Origin: Lagopus muta
Lineage: Eukaryota; Chordata; Aves; Galliformes; Phasianidae
Length of the DNA stretch: 64,000 nt
Assembly (NCBI RefSeq): GCF_023343835.1
Contig: NC_064437.1
Coordinates: forward strand, 11,249,001-11,313,000
Direction: 5' to 3'
Part shown: in pieces, positions 39,883-52,405 of the stretch
How the letters are laid out: each line of letters opens with the position of its first letter
Numbering within the stretch: position 1 is the first letter of the stretch
Made by a program: the position numbers and the translations under genes
Notes under the pieces: generated by a model
The model's input: the letters and a program-made list of their open reading frames with translations, nothing else
Told to the model about the DNA's origin: nothing
The model's database searches: none

Positions 39883-41003
39883 TTTAAGTGGAGTTGTGTT
39901 ACTGTGCTTTCTTAAAATCTCCTTTAAATGGCATTAGACCCATCACCCTTCTCAGTGCCCAGTGTGGAAATGAGCTTGCAAAAAACAGGTGTGTATACAA
40001 AAAATACATAATATTATAATCTGTCACCACCTCTCTTTTAAGACTCCTGGAGATCTGTAGCATTTTGCAGAAACAGAGCCTGTAGTTTGGCTGGGACTGT
40101 TGGACAGGGACTTTCTTCTGATTTCTTTTGTGAAGCTCTCTTTTATCTTGTTTGCTTCTCAAAAATAGGCAACTTTCTCAAGTTCTCTGCAACTCTGTAG
40201 GAATCCTTCCGTAAGAGAGTGAGGGGAAGGAGAAATTTCTCATTTAAGGATTGTTATTCCTTAAATTTCTCCGTAATTGTTAATTATAGACAGCAAGGGT
40301 TATGTTGGCTGGGAGTTTACAACCTGCTTATTCCTTTGTAGGGAAACATTTATATTCTTTTGAGGAGCTGAAAGGGTGAGGAAACTGACAAAAAAGAGCA
40401 AGTGAAATTCATGAGTTTTCCAATAATCTGTGTGGTCAGTGATTCACGGAGGCACATTTATTCTTACAATCCAAATCGTTTTGTGATGGGTAATTCCAGG
40501 AATATATGTTCCGAAGATAGTAACATTGACTTCTATGTATAATAACTCATCGTTTTTTATCCTTGCTTGTCTTAGGATATGTGAATTTTGTTGGATAAAT
40601 TTGGTCCCAAGGGCTTGGATTCTCAAAGCAAATAGCTGAGCTGGAGCATTTTGTGACAAGCACTGCTGATGACATAAATTGTTTTATAAAGTTGGCCTGC
40701 CGTGAAACAGCTTGGCTTTGGAGCTATGTTCATTTGAGCAGATCCTAACTTCAGTACATCAGGTTCTCTGGGGCTCAAGGGATAGACACATTTTAAATTC
40801 TATTTCTGTGAAAGCAAAGTGAACTTCCTGTAATTATGGACAGGAGGGGTTTATTTCACAGAGAATTTGTCTACAGGAACAAATTATAATATGGAGAAAA
40901 GTCTAACCCTTTTCATATGTGAAACACGTCTTAGCATGCAAAAAATACTGTTACGTTTAAATTATTCTTCTCAAGATCTTTTTTCCATACAGTTATCCGA
41001 ATC

Positions 41004-41139
41004 CTCTCTCTTTCTCTCTCTTTCTCTCTCTTTCTCTCTCTTTCTCTCTCTTTCTCTCTCTTTCTCTCTCTTTCTCTCTCTTTCTCTCTCTTTCTCTCTC
41101 TTTCTCTCTCTTTCTCTCTCTTTCTCTCTCTTTCTCTCT
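41004..41139 (+). repeat. Pyrimidine tandem array, 10-bp unit TTTCTCTCTC
   Basis: Twelve perfect copies of TTTCTCTCTC run from 41011 to 41130, with partial copies on each side, in intron 2. One strand is pure pyrimidine and the array has mirror symmetry. It is open in every + frame and translates to a Ser/Leu/Phe repeat that is not a protein. Confidence 0.95.
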
Positions 41140-42116
41140 TTTTCTTTTTTTTGGAAAAATTTGAGTTGTTTATTTCATATAATTAAATCCACTTTTGTTC
41201 AGCTGCTATTTTTATTACCTAAGTTAATTTCTAGCAGTCACTTCTCATGTCATCCCTTGCCTTTCCAATTTGTTATTCTAATTGTGCCTGAACTCTGACT
41301 TGGTGTCCTCTGAATGCAGAGAGGCTCAATGGTTGCTTTTTGTGCATCTTGGGCTGCACTTAGCTTCCAGATTGTTGAATCAGACCAGTCTTAATGGTCC
41401 TCCAGTGGAAACACTGCTGGAGGAGGTGAGAAAGGGAAGTGCTGTGTTGAAGGGTGGCTCTTAGTGCAATATCCTTACCCTGGCCTCTGACCCAGTTGTT
41501 CCACTGGATATTTCAGGTACTGAGGCAAGCTCACGGTTGGTATGTGATTAAGGAAGTTGGTGGATTGCAGGTTTACAGTAACTAAATTCTAGGCCATGTT
41601 GTTGCATATAATAGAAGGCACTTTTCTGTAGCAGGCAATCCTCTGTGAATGTCATTTTCATGTTTTTGTATGTGTACTCACATGTATACATGAACAACAA
41701 CACTTTGCCAGGAGTTTATACCCAAGTTGCACTTGAAGAGTCTTAACATATTCTTTTATAAGGTGTCTGATTTTCCTTTGTTCTAATGTATGCTTATAGG
41801 AGCAAGGGGTATCGTTTATATGGGCTCATTGCTTTTTTAGCACTGTTTGTTTGCCTTCAAGTTTTGTTGGCTACTAAAGAACTTAAGTTACTTAAAAGTT
41901 TCTCTTGTGCTCTCTGGCTGGTGATTTTCATAGTTGGAAAATGCAGCTGGCATAAGTCCCAGGATGCTAGTCCACATCTCACCACTGGGGCCCTTGTAGT
42001 TGAATGCAGGGCAGCCTCCGGGCTCTCCTGGGTGACTCCTTGGCCACAGCCACTGCTAATGCCACTGCCCGTCAAAGCTGCAGCCTGCATGAGCTTGCTT
42101 GCTTCACAGACATGTT

Positions 42117-42254
42117 AGAATCATGGAATTACTTAGGTTGGAAGGGGTCTTAAAGACCTACTCCAACCCCCTGCCATGGGCTGGGTGCCCCCCACAAGAT
42201 CAGACTGCCCAGTACCCTATCCAGCCTGGTCTTGGGCACCTCCAGGGATGGGGA
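42117..42254 (-). mobile_element. CR1 LINE 3'-end fragment, reverse orientation, in intron 2
   Basis: Read on the + strand it gives AGAATCATGGAATTACTTAG, GTTGGAAGGGGTCTTAAAGA, CTCCAACCCCCTGCCATGGG, then CCAGCCTGGTCTTGGGCACCTCCAGGGATGGGG, the reverse complement of a CR1 tail. It is antisense to PTGFR. Confidence 0.85.
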
Positions 42255-43280
42255 ACCCAAAATTGACACTCAGGGTTGCATTGCTGAAGTGTTGCTATTC
42301 CTAACATTCACTGTAGGCTGAAATAAATTGCGGACTTTAGAGATTAATGAGATTGAAAAGAACACTGATGCTCCAACGAGTAAGTCCACCTAAAATAATA
42401 TTGAATTTCAAAGACACTCATAGTGTTCAAAATCATTCTGTTCATGTTTTCACCTTTTGCAGTTTGTAGAGCTCTTAATGTCTTTGCCTTTTTGAGAAAT
42501 ATGATTCATTTTTTAAAAATGTTTTTTACTGTGGGCCAGGACTTAGTTTATCATAGACTACTTAGAAAGTCTCTATTAAATGTGGCTGTTTGTAATGCAA
42601 ATGTAAATGTTTGCCTCCCTCTCACAGGAGGCAGGCAGTTGAGCAGTTCTCAACAGTAAAGAAGAAATGAACAGTAGTCAACATGTTGTCCTGCGGTAGG
42701 GATGGGAACCAGGAAGGAAAGAAGATCTGAGGCTGACAGGTTGTCCTCTATCAGTAAAGACTGGAAGAAGCATAATTATAGTTTTTGTTATTTATGTTTA
42801 TGTGTGCTGTTTAGAAAAACTTATGTAAAGCCTTTTTCTGAAAATTCAGTGCCATCAGGATGCATTGACTTTGCTTTGGATAGATTAAGAGGCAGAATTT
42901 CAACCATGTGAAAACACTGCATTTTCAAAATAATGTGCTACTTCACTTTTCTTTCAAAATTGCTTGCCACTTGATTTTTAAATTTGAATTTTAACTATTA
43001 AATTAAGCCATGATAGTCTATAAATTGAAACAATATTTAATTCCAGATAGATGTCAGTGGCTATCACAGAAAATTTTGATTATTTTTTTTTCAGTTTTGA
43101 AGTTACCATTCGTATTCTGAAAACCTAAACTAAGTTACACTCTTTAACCTCCTCTCCTTTGTTCAGTTGGCATGCTGTGATAGATACAGAAAGATATAGA
43201 GGTGCTTTCCAATTTTGCTTGATAGGAGTGGACTCTCCCTGTTTCCTAGGTATGACACTTATTCGGGCCTTTTTTGCTTG

Positions 43281-43342
43281 AAAATATCATGCAGTGCATA
43301 ACCGTTTTTGGAAAATGTCATACACTGCATAACCATTTTTGG
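43281..43342 (+). repeat. Tandem duplication, two 31-bp copies, intron 2
   Basis: Copies at 43281-43311 and 43312-43342 differ at four positions; both carry a core of the form CACTGCATAACC or its variant. Confidence 0.9.
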
Positions 43343-46300
43343 ATTGTTATTTTAGGAAAGATCTTTTTTCTGTCTATCAGAAGCCTTTAAATGGTAAACT
43401 TCTCATGGAAAAGTCTCACGGACAAATACACCCACATGGAGTAACTCCAGAAACTTACCAGGTTTTACAGGACAGACTTCTGTGTGGAATACACGTTCAT
43501 ATATTTTGTAAGATAATCACTGTGCTATTATGGTGTTAATTCTTATTTATAATCTCTATGAAAAATACTACTTTTAGCAGAAGTTACTTATCTCAGTAGT
43601 GCAGAATCTGTTAGTGTCTGAGAGAATACTTTGGTTTCACCTCTGGGAAATAGTCTGTTTAAAGTAGAGCAATTCTAATTCAGTTCTTTTCATTCTTGTT
43701 TCATCTGCTTTTAAGACTTAAACTTTACATTTGAATAATCAGGAATTGAGGAATTACAGCTGTTTACTTGGGTTATAAACTCCTGCAGGAAGGAGAGGTT
43801 CTGCTTATTGTGTGCGTGTGCAGTGTGGAGCAGAACAGGAGCACATCACCATACTGGGATTTGTGAATGTTGCTCTTAGAAATCATAATGATCAGGTAGC
43901 AGAACATTGCCAAAATGACATTACACAACAGTTATGGTGAATTTTTGGTAAATGCAGTTTATTTTTTCAGATTCATTCTCATATTGGATGAGATTAAATA
44001 GCTGAGTAGAACCTGAGTTGTGCTGTAGGCACACCACCTCTTGCTGAAGGATACTTCTTATCTACTACAGACAGAGCAGGAGAGAGGTGGAGAATAAGCT
44101 TTTTTCATAGGAGCTCCTCTTAATGAGCTGTGTGAAGACCTGTGTGTGTCAAACTGCAGGTTTCAGCATCGGAACTGTTTCTGCATGATTGCCTATAGGA
44201 AGCTGAATAGTGCCTCAATGCTAAACTGCCAGAAACCAAGAACTACATTCTCATTGGAGAACAAGAAGTTAATGTGTGATCTTCAACTTGCCATCTCAGA
44301 CCTGTGTGCTACCAGCACTCCCATCTTCCTGACTGCATGAAATTGTGTTAAAACAGTGCATACAGGTGATAGCAATTTGTTGTATGATCTACAGTGTGTT
44401 AGTGTGGTAGTGTATTACCAGAAGTGTGGGTTTGCAGAAGCACTAAGAAATAAATCAGTCTTAAGTGGAGATTTGATTTTTAGTTTCTTCTCTACCTAAA
44501 AGGTCATCCAACTGCATAGCAGTCCCTTCTAATTTATTTGCCAACCTCAGAAATAAAAATATTTTAAATTACATATTCCAATTTTGTAAATGTAATTTAA
44601 ATTTATTAACTCTGGTAGTTCAGTTCATAGCTTCTGAGTACACTTCTCCCACGTGATATATAGAATAAGTTACTTTAGTAAGGGAATGCTTCACACCTTC
44701 CTTTTCCTCCAGCCAGATCTGTAAATACAGCAAATCAGATTACATGAAGTAACTGGTATTTCTGTCCATATTTTAAAATGTTCTCATTTTTCTTTACTAT
44801 ATAATTGCATGTATGATGAACATAAACACATGTGAAATATAACTACAAATTAACTTTTTTTTTCCTATGCTCAAGTAATCAGGGCTATGGTTTCTCAGAA
44901 CATTAAATAGGTGGTCTGACCCCTTCGATAGATAATAGGTTCATCACTTTTTTTAGATCTGTCATTACTTTAGGCCTTGTGGGCATGTTGCACATCAATG
45001 CCATCTGCATTCTAGAAGAGATGAAGAGGCTACTATGTGTCATGACATACTCAGAGTGGAATTCTTCTCCCTTTTTTTCCTGCTTCTACTGTGTATGGGT
45101 ATCTATTACTTCAGTTGTATCTGCCTTGAAAGCCTGCATATATGTGCCATTCCTCTGAAGTTAAGGAGTGATTACTGCAAGAAATCCTTGGAGAATTCAG
45201 CCTAGATTTATCAAATCTGAGAGAATGACAAACATGACAACCTGACAAGCAATTCCTGCAGCTTTTATAGGATCACATTTTTCTGCTCTTGGAGAAGTGA
45301 GAGGTTTGCCTCTGGTTGGTAGTAGGTGCTGAATGTATATTGCATCTTTCCTCATATGTGTAAATCCAGTCAAGGATAACTTTAGTAATGAAGCAGCATG
45401 AATGTGATGGTAATTGGAAAGGCAGTCTATTTCTAAGGCATTCATTTGATCTCTTGCATAACAGTAAATGCTGAGTTCGTTGTATAGTTATGAACCTTTG
45501 CAGCTCCTTTGTCCTCTTCCAGATTATCTGTATATAGTCTGTTTTTTCTTCATTCTCACAGTTGTTTCACGCCTCCCAGTATTGTGTGTTTCTTGTGATT
45601 CTTTATTTGGGCATTTGTATTAGTCAGTGAAGTTATATTGCTTCTGTGTAAATCAGTGAGAGTATTTATTTAATCAATTAAAGATGCGATTGTTTTCCAA
45701 GTGACTGTGAAAGTGTGCAAGCAAATCCAATACAAAAGAAGTGATATACTCATTCCTGGCTATGAAGGTTTTCCCAGCTGTCTCTCTTGGAAGAGGGGAT
45801 GGATCCTGAATATGTATAGCTCATACATCTTTAAACACTTACTTTGCTATATTGTGTTTCTCAGGATGATCCTTATAAATACTCTATTGTTTTCTGGTCC
45901 TGAGAGATCTCACAGTTGTTCTTAAAGTTTCAGCATTGGGTAAAAAATATTTTCATTTTATCTGTAGAATTAATTTTCCATGCAAAAGATTTTTGCTGTA
46001 TGCCTTGTTAGGCAGCAACACAGTCTATGCATTTTCAGTATGAAGTGAGTCATCTACTGTTTTCAATGCTAAACTCTTCTCTATCCGTATCCATTGTTCT
46101 TTCAGTTCAAGTAAGTTAATCAATTAAGCTGCTAGAGTAATTATATTGTCAGTTAGCTGAACAAAAGTATGGGTAATTTTGGGGGAGAGAAGAGAAGGGA
46201 AAAAAAGACCATCAGTCTAATATTGAAAAAATCTGGATTCTTTTGAAGAAACAAAGAGAAACAACCTGGAATGTTTTGTTCAAGGCCAAGATGAATATAG

Positions 46301-46992
46301 GTTATTGTAGGTACTCTTCAAGTGGAAAGCTGACAGAAAATAAAATCTCTGGTTTTAGTTTTAGCTAGTGTTTGCTAGTATGTGCACACCAAAAACATTG
46401 CATTTCTGCCTTACAGAGAGCATGATAATGCCAGATATAAAAGATATAAATGGTGAGTATAAAGTTATGGTACTCTACATTTTGTTCAGTAATTTTGATA
46501 AATTCTTGCATACATAAAAATGTCATTTCAAATGATGCTTCTAAATGTTTGTTCAGAAAGTATATTGCCATGCATAAATATTTTGCCTGGAGCTGTAAAA
46601 ACACAGATGGTGAACATATCCCCCTGGCTCTTGTGGCACAGTAATAGAGCGCAATAGGCTGTAAGTCCTCTGCAGACCTGAGCCTGCTTGAGGAGAGCAG
46701 AAAGCCAAGAAGAGCTGATTGGCCTCAGTGAGGAGTAGTTATCAGGCAAGGTCAGGTGATGTCTGTATGCTGCCAGGCTGCGGTCCTTTGGTGTTTAGTT
46801 GCGGTGAGGTCAGACCTACCAACTTTCAAGGGTGGTTTTGATCTTGCCAGAAGAAGAGATGCTCACATTAATGAGGCAGTGTCATTGACTTTTGAAGATT
46901 TACCTGATTATATAGGATCAACTGAATTTGAGAAAGAAAGATTTGAAATTATGTTCACAGGCTTCGTACAAAATGTTGCATTATGTTTTGCA

Positions 46993-47065
46993 GAATGACA
47001 GAATTGTAGGGATTGGAAGGGATCTCTGAAGATAATCTAATCCATCCCCCACTGCTGAAGCAGGT
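46993..47065 (-). mobile_element. CR1 LINE 3'-end fragment, reverse orientation, in intron 2
   Basis: GAATGACAGAATTGTAGGGA, TTGGAAGGGATCTCTGAAGA and CCCACTGCTGAAGCAGGT follow the reversed CR1 tail. It is more diverged than the copy at 42117. Confidence 0.7.
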
Positions 47066-47758
47066 TCTGAGCTCTGAGTGTATTTTCTTTTACAATACCT
47101 GAAAGGCTTACATGCTAGAGATGGTAAATATATGGAGCACACGGAGGCTAAATAAGCAGCCACAGATGGTTTTGCAACTTCAGCTACCTCTGGTCCAAAT
47201 CTTTTCAGGTTCTGTCTCCTCCTTGTTTGTGTCCTGTCTTTCCCACAGAGGATTGTGACACTGGCAGGGAAGATGTCTTGGACTGAGTTTAATGGAATAC
47301 TAAATAAATAGGAATTGTTAAGGATGTATAACATGGCAGGTAGTTGTCACCTTTCTTGATTTATGTGTGACAGATTGGAACTTGATTTCAAGAAGCAGAC
47401 ACAGATTTTCCCTGAGCTGAATAGTGAGCCAGTGGACCCATTATTAATTGAAAATGGCATATTTTTTTACAGAATATATGGCAGAAAAGGAGAATCCCTT
47501 ATTTAACTTCTGCTTGTGAAGAGCTGAGTCTGCAAAACTTTACACATGGAAGCAAAAATAAAATGAAGCATACTCAGCTTTGTTGCAACAAATACTCAGT
47601 TGGTATACTGCAGTATTTATGAAACTGTATATGCAATCTGCTGTCAATGTTTCTTCCTGTTCTTTGTGATACAAAGTTGTACATCAAATGTACATGGAAT
47701 TTTGATTTCCTACTCTCTCTCCTCCTCTCCTTTGCATTTATTTTCTTAGTTTGTCTTT

Positions 47759-47782
47759 AGAGAATATTATAGAGAATATTAT
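47759..47782 (+). repeat. Tandem duplication of AGAGAATATTAT
   Basis: Two perfect adjacent 12-bp copies in intron 2. Confidence 0.9.
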
Positions 47783-48737
47783 AAATTATTGTCTTCTAAT
47801 CAGATCTTACCTACAGCAAACTGCAACTTCTTTGAAGTGCACTTGAACAATGGCAGTTTCAAAAACTTCCAGAAGTTTTAAAAAAATGAAATAGATGTAT
47901 ATTTTTTGTATCCATAGAGAGCATGGAATGCTACCCTGTGTCCAGTGTGGTTTAGAAGGAGGGGATTTGCATGTTGGATTCAACATAGGCACCCATGACA
48001 GTGACAAAATATAACAACTCTGCAAATACTGGAAAAAGCATGGACTTACCTTGATGGAAATTCTCATAAATTCTTTCAATGGAATCCTAAAAAAGAAGTT
48101 TGAGAAGGTCTGTGAGGCTCCTACAAAGAAATGGAGACTAAAGGTTGACCTGCAGCGGGAGAGAATTTCTGATATTTGTTTGCAAACAACAGAATTTGCC
48201 TGTCTGCTCTTTCCATACCAATCTTTTGGTGATGGGCTTTTTATCTGGTTTCCTGAAGGATAAGGATAGAACCTGTTTTTAGAGTTTACAAGCTGAAATG
48301 CATCAAAGTAATACTAAAGATTGCCTTATTTCCTAACTAGCTTGGAGTCTGCTTCTTGTTTTGACTGACTGTCCTTCAGTCTTAACAGGAATGCAACTGA
48401 TCAGCACTGCCATTTAGCTTGTTAGTTATTCTCATCTAATTGAGATCCAATTGGAAGGGAAATTAAAGACATGCTGTTTATATTTGGAGAGTGGTGTGAA
48501 GCTCTGGAGCTAGCTGCTTTTTTTGTTTTGTTTTGTTTTTTCTTTCCATTTTCTTGCACTGAGCTCTGTGCTAAGGAAAATGACAATTCTCTAATGCTAA
48601 ATGAAAGATGCAGTTGCAGAAGTCAACAATTTGAAAATGTTTTAAAACTTTTTCATGTGACATTTTGGATTTTGAAAAGTAAGCTTTATTTGTAGTGAAA
48701 CCTAAAATTGGAAAAAATAATGGAGAAGTTTAATGCA

Positions 48738-48763
48738 TTGTGTCAAGTTTGTGCTTGACACAA
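48738..48763. repeat. 10-bp inverted repeat, 6-base loop, intron 2
   Basis: TTGTGTCAAG and CTTGACACAA flank TTTGTG; a related CAAGTTTGGACTTG follows at once. Confidence 0.85.
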
Positions 48764-49156
48764 GTTTGGACTTGTGTGTATTTATTTTGGGGTACAGGGA
48801 GCTCTTTGGTCGTAATTCAAACCAGTACATGAGTCAGAGAAACTTTGTTTAGAAAGTCAGTGTTTTTAACTAATGCTTTTAGAGTTATTTTACTAAAGAA
48901 CATTTGAATTGTATTGGCTATATCAAGTAATACTTCCATTTTTTTTCAAAAGCCAGGGAGACATATTACAGCTGTATCCATATAAGCATTGTGTAACTCA
49001 GCAAAATACTTTTTGGATTTTCATACTACTAAATATGTTAGAAAATGTCATGAGTTACATTTCTTATTTACCAGCTGGGGATTCATTTTTTGAGTCATGC
49101 TGCTGAATTTGAATGGCTGTTAAAATAAGTTGTATAGGTCAAACCAGATAGGGTAC

Positions 49157-49212
49157 AATCATAGAATCATCAAGGTTGGAAAAGAGCTACAAGATCATCC
49201 AGTCCAATCATG
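49157..49212 (-). mobile_element. Short CR1 3'-end fragment, reverse orientation, in intron 2
   Basis: AATCATAGAATCATCAAGGT, TGGAAAAGAGCTACAAGATC and ATCCAGTCCAATCAT match the reversed end of CR1, with one full ATAGAATC octamer kept. Confidence 0.8.
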
Positions 49213-49948
49213 TTGCATTTCCCTCTTCCTTCCTGGCTACAGGCAACAGAATTCCTTAATCATATTAATCTGATAGTCCTGCAGGAAAAGAAGAAAGCAC
49301 ATTGTTCTTTAAATTGGTTTCTCAGCTTGGACCTAATTATTGAGCAGTATTAGCCAAACAAGAAAAAAAACTGACACTTCTGTGCCTTCAGAGAAGGTCT
49401 TGCTCCCGTAAGTAATCACTGTAGCAATCTCTGGAGACTTCTGCCAGTTGTGACATGACTTTCTCATACCTATGCAGCAAAAACAGACTGAGGTTTTGAT
49501 TAATATGAGAACTTTAAGGGATGGTAGTGCATGAGGCCTTCTAACTGTTTATGATTTCAAAATGATTTGAATTTAAAATTAAATAAGGATGAATATTGAA
49601 GTGTGATAGTAATGATTTATAATGAACTCAGTCTATGTTCTTCTCTTTGTCCTCTGTTGGTGTGCTATTGGTTTCATATGCCTGAAGCCTTCTTACTTGT
49701 TGTCTTATGTACAAAAGAGCTCCCTGAGCAGTGCAGACTGTTTAGAGAAGTGGATTTATTTCAGTTTATATCCAGAGATGAAATGGTGGAGCCGTCCCTG
49801 TCACTGCTGCTATTCTGTGTTTTAGGATAAAAATACTTAGCTGGACTGAGATTCTTACTCTAGGCCTATATAGAATTCTCAGCCTCACAGATCATCAAAA
49901 AGTTGGTATATTGCTTTATGATGGCTTTAGTTATCCCTTCCCTAATAT

Positions 49949-49980
49949 TAAGAAATTACCCCCCCCCAGGTAATTTCTTA
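49949..49980. repeat. Perfect 12-bp inverted repeat with C-rich loop, intron 2
   Basis: TAAGAAATTACC (49949-49960) and GGTAATTTCTTA (49969-49980) are exact reverse complements around the 8-base loop CCCCCCCA. Confidence 0.9.
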
Positions 49981-52405
49981 TTAGTTTCTTATTTTTGAAT
50001 AACACTCCTAAATAATTTAAGAACATTCTTATTTTGTGAAACACAATCTGTAGATAACACTTTATCTCAATACTTCCAATACTGGGATTCACAGCTGACT
50101 TGCTTAAGCATTTGTCTACATGCACAAGCTGTACCTTCTATTTGCTGCTTGTATTCAAATGCATTATTCTATGTACATCCAGTGTTCATAAGACATAACT
50201 TAAATGTCCCAAATGAAGATTATCCAAATATCAAAATCTGTAAAATTATGTATCAGGTTTCCTGATCGTTAGATAGTGTTTTAAGGACAGCCATTGTCCA
50301 GACAGAGTTACTTAGTGTTCAGGTAGCAAGTTGAACAACAAATAAGTTTATTCACTTAGAAGTTATTAATACTAAATAGAAAGGAATCTCAAGTTTGCTA
50401 GACATGTAAGAAAATGATATTTTTTCAAAATGCAGATGTAGCTACTCTTCTTAAGTAACAACCTCTGCTGCCTTTTACTCTGGGGATAGAATTCATTTGG
50501 ATTTGGCATTTATTAACTTTGCAGAATAAGAGAGAAGAACAAATGGAATTGTGAAGTACACACAGAAACATCAAGAAGCAAATTAGGAAGCTGTATATCT
50601 GTATTAAGCCAAACATGCTATATATCAGATAAGAATGTTAGTCTGAACTATGTTGTGTTGTCCTCTGCTGCCTGTTCTACTTACATGAATAAGGAGTACT
50701 CCATCTGAATTTGGCTTCTACTGGACCTCTAATAAATAAAATGTTGGACTGTCTTGAGAAAACGTTCAGTGCAAAAGTCAAAGGACTTGTCTAAGTTTGG
50801 GTGGGCTGCTGATGTCAGAAAGGAATGCACCCAACAGTTGTGGGGTGAAAGGCAGATTCAGTAAACTGACTTGTAGTTATTTGTGTTGGCATGGTGCTCA
50901 GACATTCCTCCCCCTCCACTCACTGGTTCCCAGCTGTGCTTCTGCCAGTCTTACCAGCTTCCCTAGGAATGTTCCTGTAGGCTCTCCTCTCTGCTCCCAC
51001 AGTTGTCCATGCAGAAACTCTTAACCAAATGCCTAACCAAGCAAGTACAGTCTCCTTTTATGCATTCACTCTGTTTTGCATGGAAATTTATCCCCAGGTG
51101 TGGTGATCTGCAAGATGCAGACCGGGCCTAGCAGTACTTGGAATTATCTTGAAGAAGTAAAATGGCTGTGCCATTTTATGTATTTTGACCAGTAGCTTTT
51201 TTCTCTTCATTTTTTATTTTTTTTATTTTTTATTTTTAGTTTTGTTTGTTTACAATGTATCTTTGTGAAAATAGGACTCTGCACTTGTACAGACTGACCC
51301 TACCTCTCATCGCTCAATAAATCAGTGCACTCATAGCATCAGTTGCAAAATATCTTGTTTCTTAGTTACTTAACTGTATCACTTTAAATGCTTTGGAACT
51401 GAAAGCTGAGCAGTGTTTCATCCCACTACCAAAAAAGTCTTCATGTGCTTTTAACATTAATAATAGAGAGAGATAATTTACTATCCTCTGTCACATTCCT
51501 GGCTTTACACAGTCGGGCTTTCTTCACACAGGAACTCAGGTTACAAAACCTCAGTGGCGGAAAGCCTACAGAGGTCTCTACAGGGCAGGAACTCCAACAC
51601 TGTATGTTTCAGCTGGGCTGGTGATTCAACGCTTAGGCTGCAGCCCTGCAAGGCTGGAGGCCAGCCACATCTTATTGGGCTGTGTTGGGCTTGTGTGCCC
51701 ATTGAGCGTCCTCTGCCAGAAGTAATCCTGCTGTGCTGGACTGAGAAACTAAATGGTAGTGGGTGGCTGTCCATGTGCAGCATTTCCTTCGTCCTTGCAG
51801 GTAAAGAAGACCCTCAGCAGCTGTGCTGGCAAGAGGAAGGATATTGGTGGCCTGTGTCACTATGGTTTAAATTTTCCTAGAAACTTAACCTCTAATTATC
51901 TTATATCTCTAGGGTAAATAAATCATATTCTGTTGCATTCATTGCGATGAAATCAATGTGCTGTGTTCTTTATGCAGACTTTCACTTTGAAGGTATGAAA
52001 AAGTAAATACTCTTTGTAAAAGTGTTTTGTTCTAATGATGCCCTCTATGCTTTAAAAAGTGCAGCTCTGGAATAGTCTTGTCATGCCTTGTTGGCTTAGG
52101 TTCTGGTTAATTTTTTACTCCTTGCTCAAGTCAATTTCTGTTTTTGGAGGCTCTTCTCTGTCTGGTCACCGTCATCCATTTAAGTTTCAGCAATAGTTCA
52201 GCAGAAATGCATATTCATCCTATGTAAGACATGAAAGAGTTTATAGAACAATAACTGTTACATGCACGAAAGTATTAACTTTGTAATGGAGATACACTGA
52301 TGCTTTGAAGATGTAATGCTTAATGATACTGTTGAAAATTTCACTCATGTATATCCTCACTTGCTGTATTTTTTGATGCATAATTTTAAAATGTTCAATT
52401 TTCAG

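Larger units (their letters stand above)
36730..52405 (+). other. PTGFR: Intron 2 of PTGFR
   Basis: This 15,676 nt intron has a GTAAGA donor and a TTTTCAG acceptor and interrupts the TM6 codons in phase 0, the same place as in mammalian prostanoid receptor genes. It contains A-rich duplicated sequence near 37248-37312, (AT)n/(TTTG)n near 39803-39882, a pyrimidine decamer array at 41004-41139, three reverse-oriented CR1 fragments (42117, 46993, 49157), a tandem duplication at 43281 and a hairpin at 49949. Reading into the intron from exon 2 gives three codons and then TAA at 36739. I see no nested gene. Confidence 0.93.

Noticed and set aside
40867..41298. 143-codon + strand frame with Ser/Leu/Phe repeats
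   Set aside because: The repeats are the translation of the TTTCTCTCTC array inside PTGFR intron 2.
52316..52405. Thirty open codons immediately before PTGFR exon 3, in frame
   Set aside because: They precede a clear TTTTCAG acceptor and do not align with FP receptors; they are intronic.
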